A DNA stretch of 24,401 bases from CAZEJK01 sp964512045. Its GTDB lineage: Bacteria; Acidobacteriota; Thermoanaerobaculia; Thermoanaerobaculales; Sulfomarinibacteraceae. The notes below the pieces were generated by a model, which worked only from the letters and a program-made list of their open reading frames with translations, ran no database searches and had not been told where the DNA came from. A program made the position numbers and the translations under genes. Numbering within the stretch: the first letter of the stretch is position 1; every line of letters begins with the position of its first letter. This document shows, piece after piece, positions 1 through 7,359 of this stretch. Location: positions 1 through 24,401 of the forward strand of contig CAZEJK010000061.1 in NCBI GenBank assembly GCA_964512045.1, read 5' to 3'.

Positions 1-116
1 AGGCAGCTCACATGCCGGATGAGTGAACCAACGGCGAGACCCGAAGGGTGGATTCGGCATTTCGGAGCACGGAACCGTCGGATGCCATGGTGCGGGCGAG
101 ACCAGGTATCCCCGCG
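1..116. other. Left-edge non-coding sequence downstream of the CHAT gene
   Basis: No gene is supported here. The stretch lies downstream of the leftward CHAT gene. It holds one imperfect, widely spaced inverted repeat (ATGCCGGAT near 12-20 against ATTCGGCAT near 52-60) and a tiny ACCC-GAA-GGGT hairpin between them. These could be part of a transcription end, but there is no T-run and I do not call a terminator. Confidence 0.3.
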
Positions 117-3100
117 TCAGCGCGCGTCCCCGATGACCTCGAACGCGGCCCAGTAGAACGGCGAGGCCGTCTCGGGCTTTTCAATCAGTGCCAGCTGGGC
201 TGACCGCATGGCCTCGTCCTTTGCCTGACCGGCACGGAGATGCCGATAGAACTCGGTCATGAGCATCGCAGTGCTGGCGTCGCCGACGCTCCACAGCGAC
301 GCCACCACGGCCCGCGCCCCGGCTGTCAGGAAGGCGGTGCTCAGTCCGACCAGCCCCTCACCCTTGAGCGCAGTTCCCAGCGCAGTATCGCACGCCGACA
401 GCGTCACGAGGTCAACGTCCAGGCGCAGCTGATCGAAGATCTCCCAGGCTTGCAGGAGCCCGTTCTCCGCGCCATTCGGCGCCATAAGCAGTGCGGACTC
501 CAGGTGGGCGTGCTGATCGATGACCCCATGGACAGCGAGGTGCAGCACGGAGAGTCTGTCGGAAAGGGCCTTCAAACGAGCCTCGTTGGCGTGACTCCCC
601 AGCCAGACCGTGGCCCGATCTCCGTACAGCTCGCGGAGTCGCTCGACCTCCTCACGAGCGCCAGGAAGCTCCGGGGCTGGGTGGCCGGTGGCCTCGGGAA
701 ACTCCATCTGCGGATCGGCAAACGCCACCACGGGGCCACGTGATCCGGACGCCCTCCGTTTGCGGAGCTCGCCGAGCAGGGTTGCCGACGCCACCACCGA
801 CAGCGGCCGTGAGACCACGAGGTAGCGATGCAGCCCGGTCGGATCCGACAGCGCCGCAAACGGCACGAGATGAAGCGGACCGTCCGGCACGACCACCAGA
901 CGTTCAGCACGCTCGATCTGTGTCATCGCTGGCACGAGGAGGAGCCGGCTCAGCGCGTCCAGGCTCTCATGCACCTGAGCGCTCCTCTCTTCCAGTGCCC
1001 GCCGCAACCGCACCACGAGCTCACGCACCGTCTTCTCGTCCGTGCGGAGATCGATCACGACCGGGTCCGGATGCCGAGCCTCAAGCACGACCAGGTACGA
1101 TACCGACTCTGAGATGCAGTAGCTCAGCATCACCGTCCCCGGCTCGAGAAGCCGAACGATCTCGTCGACGCCGAGCGGCTCCGGATACACCAGGCTCGCG
1201 AGAACCGGTGACGCCGCCCGGATCTCGGCGCGGATCTCCTCCTGCTCGCGGCGGAGCTCGCGCAACCGACGGAGCGCGGCGGTCTCCTGCGGTTCATCCT
1301 GATGAGCCTCTGCTGACACCAGGCCCCCGACCCCACGAAGATCGCCGGCGGCCCCTCCGGCCGAGACGGTCAGGCCGATCTCTGCCACCAGCCGATCGGC
1401 CTCCAGCGCAACCTTCCGACGACGACGCTCGAGGTCAGGCTGGATCTGCGCCGAGAACATCAGATCACGTTCTGCAAGCATCGCCAGCACCATCTGTGCT
1501 CGAGACCGCTCGAGCATCGAGACCGCTTGCCCAGCCCGCCCATCCTCTACGAGAAGCCCGACAGCCTCGCGAAAGTAACCGATGTACTGCTCCCGATAGG
1601 TTCCACTCCGCTCCACGGCGCCGCCAAGACGTCGTTGCCGCAACTCGACAGCTGCAATCGCTCGCTCGAGGTCTCTCAGCGCCTCCGCGCTCTCTCCGCG
1701 AGCCCGCTGAACCCGCGCCAGGGTGTACCACGCCTCGGGCTCGATCGGTTCACCCACAGCCATCGCCAGACGTATCTCCCGCTCAGCGCCGTCCAGATCG
1801 CCCTTCGCGGCGAGGAGCTCACCAAGCTCCCGGCGGCAGCGGGACGTGTCACGGCTTGCCGGCGCCAGCCGCTGGCGGATCCGTAGCTCGCGCCGGCGGT
1901 ACGCTTGGGCGGCAAGGTGATCGCCCCGGGAAGTAGCCATCATCGCCGCCAGACCAAGGCTCTCGGCCAGCTCGAGGCTATCCGGGGCCAGCCGCTGTCG
2001 CAGCTCCATGGCCCTTTGGTTGGTCTTCTGTGCACGGCCGAGGTCGCCCTGCTCGACGGCCAGGCGCGCGATCGCATTCAAGCTCCCGGCCACCATCAGG
2101 CTCTCCGGCGCCAGCTCCTCTCTGAGCCTCAGGGCCCATTCGAGGTAGTGCTCCGCAGCGTCGAGATCGCCGCGCATGAACGCCAGCCCCCCAAGGTTGT
2201 ACACACAGTTCGCCAGATCGATCGGCGCCGCAGCAGGCTCGAGAATCGCCAAAGCACCGCGCTGATGGCGTTCACTCGTTGCGAGGTCACCACGGGCAAG
2301 CGCCAGGCCTCCGAGATTGATCAGCGTGCTCGCCAGGTCCTCGCTGTCGGGCGCCAGCTCCTGACGCATCTCGAAGCACTCCTCGTGCAACCTCTCCGCG
2401 TGCTCTAAGCGCCCCAGGTACAGCGCAGCAACACCGAGGTTGTTGAGAGCATCAGCGTGAGCGAGGCTCCCCGGCGCACGGTGCCTTCGGATGGTCTCTG
2501 CCTGACTCCAGCTCCGCTCCGCCGCACCCGGATCGCCCGCCAACCAGTCCAGGTTCCCCAGCTGGATCAGGCTCTCTGCGACCTGCAATCCGTCCGGATC
2601 GATCTGCCGACGCAGCTCGAGCGCTCTCGAGTGGGCCACCCGAGCCCCTTCGATCTCGCTCCGCCGCACGCAGCCGGCTCCGATCCGATGCTCGATCCAG
2701 GCGTGAAAGCCGGGATCGCCAGCCTGCTCAGCGACGCGTCTCGCCGCATCCCAGAGCTCTTCCGGCTCGCCACCTGTCAGCTCACCCGCTCGGAGAAGAA
2801 CCCACGCCGCGACGTGCTGATCGCCGCGGGCCTCGAGGCCTGCAGCCGCGTGTGTCAGCGCCCGGATCACCGCTGGCCCTGAGCTGCCAGCGCCATCCGC
2901 CGCGGCACGGCGGTAGAGCTCGAGGACGGGCCTTGCAAGCACGGGGCGCACATCCAAGCCCCAGTCTCGACTTGGCAACAGCACCACGATCTCGGCGTCC
3001 TCGCGCTGCAGCGTCACCTCGACGGGGCCGAGCGCAGCCTGCTCCACCTGCACGGCACGCACCTGCATGGGGTCAGAGAGCTCCCCGCTGTGCTCCCCTG

Positions 3101-3278
3101 CTCGCCATGACACCAGGAGATCGCCGGCCACGACTCCCGCAGCCTGGCCTAAGCCCTTCGGCCGCACCACCTCCACAACGACCTCACAGCGTCCTCCAGC
3201 CGCAAACCCCATGCTCACAGCCACGATGGCCAGCACCTGCTGCCAGTAGAGTCTCTGTGGGCAACGCCTCGTCGACAT
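117..3278 (-). CDS. Exported PDZ-TPR-CHAT domain protein (caspase-like peptidase family)
   Basis: A 1053-residue multidomain protein. Residues 1-31 look like a signal peptide (basic start, then a hydrophobic VLAIVAVSMGF core). Residues about 33-115 resemble a PDZ domain (AGVVAGDLLVSW). Residues about 150-560 are TPR repeats with a period near 42 (pattern SL..LG.LA...GDL..AE). A charged, probably coiled-coil stretch follows. The last 300 or so residues are a CHAT domain with both expected catalytic residues: His917 in HLAVHG and Cys963 in LSACDTALG. CHAT proteins belong to the caspase/separase clan and cleave proteins in signalling, cell death or conflict systems; the TPRs usually bind partners or targets. 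The gene faces an ECF sigma-kinase pair across only 101 bp, so shared regulation is likely. There is no clear ribosome site before the ATG; a TACAAT -10-like box (3291-3296, minus strand) lies just upstream. The family call is firm; the substrate is unknown. Confidence 0.9.
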   Translation of the reverse strand: MSTRRCPQRLYWQQVLAIVAVSMGFAAGGRCEVVVEVVRPKGLGQAAGVVAGDLLVSWRAGEHSGELSDPMQVRAVQVEQAALGPVEVTLQREDAEIVVLLPSRDWGLDVRPVLARPVLELYRRAAADGAGSSGPAVIRALTHAAAGLEARGDQHVAAWVLLRAGELTGGEPEELWDAARRVAEQAGDPGFHAWIEHRIGAGCVRRSEIEGARVAHSRALELRRQIDPDGLQVAESLIQLGNLDWLAGDPGAAERSWSQAETIRRHRAPGSLAHADALNNLGVAALYLGRLEHAERLHEECFEMRQELAPDSEDLASTLINLGGLALARGDLATSERHQRGALAILEPAAAPIDLANCVYNLGGLAFMRGDLDAAEHYLEWALRLREELAPESLMVAGSLNAIARLAVEQGDLGRAQKTNQRAMELRQRLAPDSLELAESLGLAAMMATSRGDHLAAQAYRRRELRIRQRLAPASRDTSRCRRELGELLAAKGDLDGAEREIRLAMAVGEPIEPEAWYTLARVQRARGESAEALRDLERAIAAVELRQRRLGGAVERSGTYREQYIGYFREAVGLLVEDGRAGQAVSMLERSRAQMVLAMLAERDLMFSAQIQPDLERRRRKVALEADRLVAEIGLTVSAGGAAGDLRGVGGLVSAEAHQDEPQETAALRRLRELRREQEEIRAEIRAASPVLASLVYPEPLGVDEIVRLLEPGTVMLSYCISESVSYLVVLEARHPDPVVIDLRTDEKTVRELVVRLRRALEERSAQVHESLDALSRLLLVPAMTQIERAERLVVVPDGPLHLVPFAALSDPTGLHRYLVVSRPLSVVASATLLGELRKRRASGSRGPVVAFADPQMEFPEATGHPAPELPGAREEVERLRELYGDRATVWLGSHANEARLKALSDRLSVLHLAVHGVIDQHAHLESALLMAPNGAENGLLQAWEIFDQLRLDVDLVTLSACDTALGTALKGEGLVGLSTAFLTAGARAVVASLWSVGDASTAMLMTEFYRHLRAGQAKDEAMRSAQLALIEKPETASPFYWAAFEVIGDAR

Positions 3279-3321
3279 CGTGTTCGCATCATTGTAGCCC
3301 GTCGAGTCGCTGCGAGCTCAG

Positions 3322-3350
3322 TTGCAGCCCATCACACCATTCGCTACTCT
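3322..3350 (+). promoter_or_regulatory. Possible promoter for the sigma factor-kinase operon
   Basis: TTGCAG (3322-3327) and TACTCT (3345-3350) are separated by 17 bp, a sigma70-like arrangement with a weak -10. The predicted transcript would start near 3357, with a GGAG ribosome site at 3371-3374 before the ATG at 3380. An ECF sigma factor often drives its own promoter, so the real element may differ. Confidence 0.3.
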
Positions 3351-3379
3351 CGATCCACTCGCACCAACGAGGAGAAGGC

Positions 3380-3964
3380 ATGCCCAACGAGGCGAGAACC
3401 TGCGAGCTGCAGCCGACAGCGGTCCTGATCGAACGGATCCGAAGGGGGGATGGCTCCGCCCGCGACGAGCTCGTTCACCGTTACCTTGCAGTTCTTCGGC
3501 GTTGGGCCCACGGTCGCCTTCCCGCTCGGGCTCGCGACGCAACCGACACCGATGATCTTGTGCAGGTTGCCCTCCTGCGAGCGTTGGGGAGGATAGAGGC
3601 GTTCGAGTACGAGCGCGAAGGAGCGTTCCTGGCGTACCTCCGGAGGATCGTGCTCAACGCCATCCGAGACGAGCTTCGGCGTGCGGCCAGGAGACCGGGC
3701 CACGAGCCGGTGCCGGAGGAGCTGGCATCCAGCGACCCGTCCCTGCTCGACCAGGCGATCGGCCGGGAGGCGATGGACCGGTACGAGACGGCCCTCGCCT
3801 CCCTGCCCGAGGAGAAGCAGGAGGCGGTGATGCTACGGATCGAGTTCGGCATGAGCTACCCCGAGATCGCGAGTGCAGTCGGCTGCCCTTCGGCCAACGC
3901 GGCGCGCATGATGGTGGTCCGAGCGATCGCTCAGCTGGCAGAGGCACTCGATGGCACACGCTGA
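3380..3964 (+). CDS. ECF-type RNA polymerase sigma factor, kinase-associated
   Basis: A 194-residue sigma70-family protein with region 2 (about residues 15-90, including DTDDLVQVALLRAL and the FLAYLRRIVLNAIRDELRR core/-10 recognition segment) and region 4 (about 130-190, with the helix-turn-helix SYPEIASAVGCPSANAARMM). The start is ATG 3380, preceded by AGGAG; longer upstream readings in this frame have no support. No anti-sigma gene is adjacent. Instead the stop overlaps the start of a Ser/Thr kinase by 14 bp, an arrangement known from STK-associated ECF groups in which phosphorylation activates the sigma factor (EcfP/PknT in Vibrio is the studied example). The region 2.2 motif usually written DAED reads DTDD here and so carries a threonine. 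Kinase control is an inference; the family assignment is secure. Confidence 0.9.
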   Translation: MPNEARTCELQPTAVLIERIRRGDGSARDELVHRYLAVLRRWAHGRLPARARDATDTDDLVQVALLRALGRIEAFEYEREGAFLAYLRRIVLNAIRDELRRAARRPGHEPVPEELASSDPSLLDQAIGREAMDRYETALASLPEEKQEAVMLRIEFGMSYPEIASAVGCPSANAARMMVVRAIAQLAEALDGTR

Positions 3965-5603
3965 CCGAAAGCGGCTGCTGACGATTGCTGAGCAGATCGC
4001 CGACGCGTCGCCGATTCACTGGAACGACACCGAGGAGCTCGACCCGAGCTCTGGCATCCGCCAGCTCGCCGATGTCGTGACCGCCTTCCGGGCTGCTGGC
4101 CACGCCGCCAGCCAACAACGCGAGGCGCTGTTCACCTGGGGACCGCTCGAGGTTCTGGAGCTGGTTGGCGAAGGCGGGTTCGGCCAGGTCTACCGAGCAT
4201 GGGATCCGACTCTTCGGCGACACGTTGCGCTGAAGCTGCAGACCCCAGGGCCCCGGGCTTGGTCGGTCGACAGCCTGGATGAGGCGCGCTGTCTCGCGCG
4301 AGTCCGCCATCCGAACGTCCTGTCGGTGTACGGCGCCGATCTCTGCGATGGAAGGATCGGCCTCTGGACCGAGCTCATCGACGGCCACACCATGGCAGAG
4401 CGCCTTACCGAGGATGGAACGCTGGGAGCAGCCGAGACCATCACCATCGGCGCTGATCTGTGCGCCGCCCTGGCGGCGATCCACGGCGCCGGTCTGGTAC
4501 ACGGCGACATCAAGGCGAGCAACGTCCTGCGTGAGCGCGGCGGGCGGATCGTCCTCGCAGACCTCGGAGCGTCCACCGAGATCGGATACGGCCCCGCCAT
4601 GACGGGCTCTCCGCTGACCACGGCGCCCGAGGTGCTCGACGGCGTACCTCCCTCGCCGTCATCTGACCTGTACTCGCTTGGCGCTCTGCTCTTTCGGATG
4701 CTGACCGGTGTGCTGCCCAGCACAGCCGAGACAGCCCTCGAGCTGGCCGATCGGCCGCCTCGAAGGTCTCTCCGCGACCTCCGGCCGGATCTCCCCTCGG
4801 CGCTCATCCGCGTGGTAGAAAAGGCGCTCTCCGAGGAACCGAACGACCGGTTTGCATCGGCCGGAGAGATGGAAGCCGCCCTTCTCTCCGTGATGTCGCC
4901 ACAACCCGCAGCGAGGCGATCACCGTTGAGAGGCGCCCGCCCGGTGTGGGTCCTTCTCGCCGCCACGGCTGTCGTTCTCGTCCTGGCTCTACCGGTGCTC
5001 ATCGGCTCGTGGACCCAACCGACGACGGTCTCACCCTCTGCGACACATGAGGCCAGCCTGGGGCCGGGAACGAGCACCGAGCGGCTCGCGGCGCGTCTGT
5101 ACCGCACTCGCAACGGTATGACATCGGCCCTGGCCGCAGGTGACTCGGTCGCTCCCGGCGATCACCTCCACCTGGAAGTTGCCCTGGAGGCCGACACGCA
5201 CCTCTACGTGGTCAACGAGGATCTCAACGGTGCTCTGTTCGTCCTGTTCCCTCTCGCCGGGCTCGATCTGGCAAACCCCCTGTCTGCAGGAGCTCATCGA
5301 CTCCCGGGTCGTCGTCACGGTGTCGTGCACGACTGGCAGGTAACCAGCGCAGGAGGACGCGAGACGTTCCTCGTGGTCGCCTCGGCAAGCCCTCTACTGG
5401 ACCTCCAGGTTGTCCTCGACCGACTGCGCGCCGCCACCTCTGGCCAGCCGATCCACGCCAGGCAGCTGCTCCGGGGAGTCGGTGGGGTCGCCCCTGCGTC
5501 GGCGGATCCAACGATCTCTCTCGACGACATCGAGCTGCTGCTCAAAGACCGGCTCAACGGCGAGCGAGTATGGCTGAGCCGGATCGAGGTCGACAACCCA
5601 TAA
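3951..5603 (+). CDS. Transmembrane Ser/Thr protein kinase with C-terminal DUF4384-like domain
   Basis: A 550-residue Hanks-type kinase. The cytoplasmic kinase domain (about 65-312) shows the glycine loop GEGGFG (73-78), VALK with Lys95, the catalytic loop HGDIKASN (Asp186, Lys188, Asn191), DLG (204-206) in place of DFG, and APE (225-227). The usual HRD is HGD, so this is a non-RD kinase that may not need activation-loop phosphorylation. One membrane helix spans about 332-352. The outer part (about 375-550) resembles DUF4384 (GDHLHLEVALEADTHLYVV, then LFPL), a domain often joined to kinases and caspase-like proteins in bacteria. The ATG lies inside the sigma gene in another frame, which implies translational coupling. 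The probable role is to sense an envelope signal and phosphorylate the sigma factor or other partners; the target is inferred. Confidence 0.9.
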   Translation: MAHADRKRLLTIAEQIADASPIHWNDTEELDPSSGIRQLADVVTAFRAAGHAASQQREALFTWGPLEVLELVGEGGFGQVYRAWDPTLRRHVALKLQTPGPRAWSVDSLDEARCLARVRHPNVLSVYGADLCDGRIGLWTELIDGHTMAERLTEDGTLGAAETITIGADLCAALAAIHGAGLVHGDIKASNVLRERGGRIVLADLGASTEIGYGPAMTGSPLTTAPEVLDGVPPSPSSDLYSLGALLFRMLTGVLPSTAETALELADRPPRRSLRDLRPDLPSALIRVVEKALSEEPNDRFASAGEMEAALLSVMSPQPAARRSPLRGARPVWVLLAATAVVLVLALPVLIGSWTQPTTVSPSATHEASLGPGTSTERLAARLYRTRNGMTSALAAGDSVAPGDHLHLEVALEADTHLYVVNEDLNGALFVLFPLAGLDLANPLSAGAHRLPGRRHGVVHDWQVTSAGGRETFLVVASASPLLDLQVVLDRLRAATSGQPIHARQLLRGVGGVAPASADPTISLDDIELLLKDRLNGERVWLSRIEVDNP

Positions 5604-5726
5604 CGTTCCCACGAGTAGCTCCGTCCCCTTCGAAGCTGCCAGGCCAATCGTTCGCCGCCCATCCGTGAACAGCCGTGTGCGGTTTGTGGCGGCTCCAACG
5701 TTGGTCATGGTGGAGGACAGCACACG

Positions 5727-7031
5727 ATGTCAAGAAACCTGATCATCACCATCGCCATGCTCACCGTGACAGCAGGCGCAGCAACCGCAGCGACCGTCAC
5801 CTTCACCGTCGACCGGTGGGACGACTCCATGCTCGCCACGGCGTGCACCGACACGAGCTCAAACGACTGCTCGCTGCGGGGCGCCGTCCTCATGTCCAAC
5901 CAGAGCACGGCCGGCCAGGTCGAGATCGTCTTCGACACACCGGGTGATCCCGTTCATCACTGGATATGGCTCGACGCGACCTCGAGCGGACCCATCGTCA
6001 TCGACCGCGGCGTGAAGATCTCTGGAGGTAACCAGGTCACCATCGCGTCGCGTCTCCGCGTCGCATTCTCGATCGTGGATGATGCCCGCGTCACCTTCGA
6101 AGGCATCGAGCTCCGCGGCCACACCTACCTCGGGGATCCGGATCCCGACCGGCGGGCCTTCTTTGTCAGCGAGCTTGCCAGTCTCAGTGTAGTTGACTGC
6201 ACCGTGACGCGGTTCCGGAACATCACCTGTCCTGTGGTGGTCGCCGAGGGATACTTCTACGCTGCTCGGTCAACCTTCTCATTCAACACGCATCGACACT
6301 CGGCCGAAGGTGCTGCCATCTGTGGCTCGGAGCCAAACGACAGCTTCTCGCCTGCTGGAGATATCCGTCTCAACGCCTGTACCTTGAGTCACAACTCCTC
6401 GGCCGGCGCCGGTGTGATCTGGTCTGAGGGAGACGTCTTCCTCACCCACGTCACAGTTGTCGAGAACACCTCAGAGCGCGCTGAGATCGTCACCGAGAGC
6501 GTGACAGACGTCGTGGTCCTGACCAACACGATCATCGCCGGAAGATGCTCGGTCCAGACCACGCACTCGGGCGGCGGCAACGTCGAGAGCCCAGGCGACA
6601 CGTGCGGCCTCGATCCAGCGATCGACCAGCCTGGAGTCTCCGATGTCCAGCTTCTTCCGCTCGGCGACTACGGCGGGCCGACCCTCACCCACATGCCGCA
6701 CCCCCGCAGCCCGGCTGTCGACGACCCGCTGAACGTGATCTCCCTGAACGGACACTACGACCAGCGTCAACTCTATGCACCCGCCGATGGCAACGGCGAC
6801 GGCATCGAGCGCACCGACGCTGGCGCCATCGAACGTCAACCCGGAGACATCGTCTGCCCGGCCACCGCCGACATTGACGAGATCTGCGTGCTCGACGCCC
6901 GCGACATCGTCTGGGCCATCATGCTGCGCGCCGGGGAGCCCGGCGGGCTCGATGACGACTGCACCGGCGACGGCGTGTTCGACGCGACGGACCATCCGTG
7001 CGTCATCGATGCTGTGTTTGCCGACACCTGA
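5727..7031 (+). CDS. Secreted beta-helix (CSLREA/choice-of-anchor Q type) protein with dockerin-like tail
   Basis: A 434-residue protein with a clear signal peptide (residues 1-21, ending AGAATA-A). The mature start has a CSLREA-like motif (DCSLRGAVLMSN), usual in extracellular parallel beta-helix proteins. Repeating beta-rich turns with right-handed-helix character follow, then a choice-of-anchor-Q style end (GDYGGPTLTHMPHPRSPAVD and later DAGAIE). The last 60 or so residues contain two Asp-rich segments (DARDIVWAIM and DDDCTGDGVFDATD) that resemble the paired calcium-binding repeats of dockerins. Its cysteines suggest disulfides. GGAGG at 5712-5716 precedes the ATG. It lies 123 bp after the kinase gene in the same direction and may or may not share its transcript. 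Function is unknown; surface adhesion or cell-cell contact is a guess. Confidence 0.75.
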   Translation: MSRNLIITIAMLTVTAGAATAATVTFTVDRWDDSMLATACTDTSSNDCSLRGAVLMSNQSTAGQVEIVFDTPGDPVHHWIWLDATSSGPIVIDRGVKISGGNQVTIASRLRVAFSIVDDARVTFEGIELRGHTYLGDPDPDRRAFFVSELASLSVVDCTVTRFRNITCPVVVAEGYFYAARSTFSFNTHRHSAEGAAICGSEPNDSFSPAGDIRLNACTLSHNSSAGAGVIWSEGDVFLTHVTVVENTSERAEIVTESVTDVVVLTNTIIAGRCSVQTTHSGGGNVESPGDTCGLDPAIDQPGVSDVQLLPLGDYGGPTLTHMPHPRSPAVDDPLNVISLNGHYDQRQLYAPADGNGDGIERTDAGAIERQPGDIVCPATADIDEICVLDARDIVWAIMLRAGEPGGLDDDCTGDGVFDATDHPCVIDAVFADT

Positions 7032-7043
7032 AGCGACGTGAAC

Positions 7044-7062
7044 GGCGAGCGACTGGCTCGCC
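7044..7062. terminator. Hairpin between convergent genes, candidate bidirectional terminator
   Basis: A perfect 7-bp stem, GGCGAGC (7044-7050) and GCTCGCC (7056-7062), closes a 5-base loop. It sits in the 48 bp between the stop of the beta-helix gene and the stop of the opposing small membrane protein gene. There is no T-run, so intrinsic termination is not certain. Confidence 0.4.
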
Positions 7063-7079
7063 TGATGTCCGGGCAGAGG

Positions 7080-7340
7080 TCAGTCGCGCTGAGCGGTTCG
7101 CGCCTGCGCCTCGCGGCGCATGGCGCGCACGTCGGCCTGGATCTCGTCGATCCGGTCGAGATCGCGGTAGAACAGGGCGCCCGCCTCGACGCTCTCGGCT
7201 TCGTTGCGCGTGAGCAGCTCGCCCAGCGGGCCTGCGGGCGGCGGTGCAAGAGCCGCCGCCAGCAGCGCACCGACCAGCACCAGGCCGATCAGCAGACGAG
7301 CAGGCAACGAACCGAACCTGTCAGCAGGAACGTTGGGCAT
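7080..7340 (-). CDS. Small single-pass membrane protein, function unknown
   Basis: An 86-residue protein with one hydrophobic segment (about 15-33, RLLIGLVLVGALLAAALAPP). A charged tail follows (residues 41-86, helical, possibly coiled coil: RDLDRIDEIQADVRAMRREA). The start codon follows an AGGGAGAG ribosome site nearly identical to the one before the transporter gene upstream. It begins 19 bp after the transporter stop, so the two are very probably one operon. I do not recognise the family. It could be an accessory subunit of the transporter or simply a co-transcribed envelope protein. Confidence 0.6.
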   Translation of the reverse strand: MPNVPADRFGSLPARLLIGLVLVGALLAAALAPPPAGPLGELLTRNEAESVEAGALFYRDLDRIDEIQADVRAMRREAQARTAQRD

Positions 7341-7359
7341 GCGTCGCTCTCCCTACGAC

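Noticed and set aside
117..3278. CRISPR-linked CHAT protease (Craspase/TPR-CHAT)
   Set aside because: No CRISPR array or Cas effector is in the window, and the domain order (signal peptide, PDZ, TPR, CHAT) differs.
2852..3379. N-terminal extension of the sigma factor
   Set aside because: The extra 176 residues are antisense to the CHAT gene and low in information; ATG 3380 has a good ribosome site and gives a normal sigma length.
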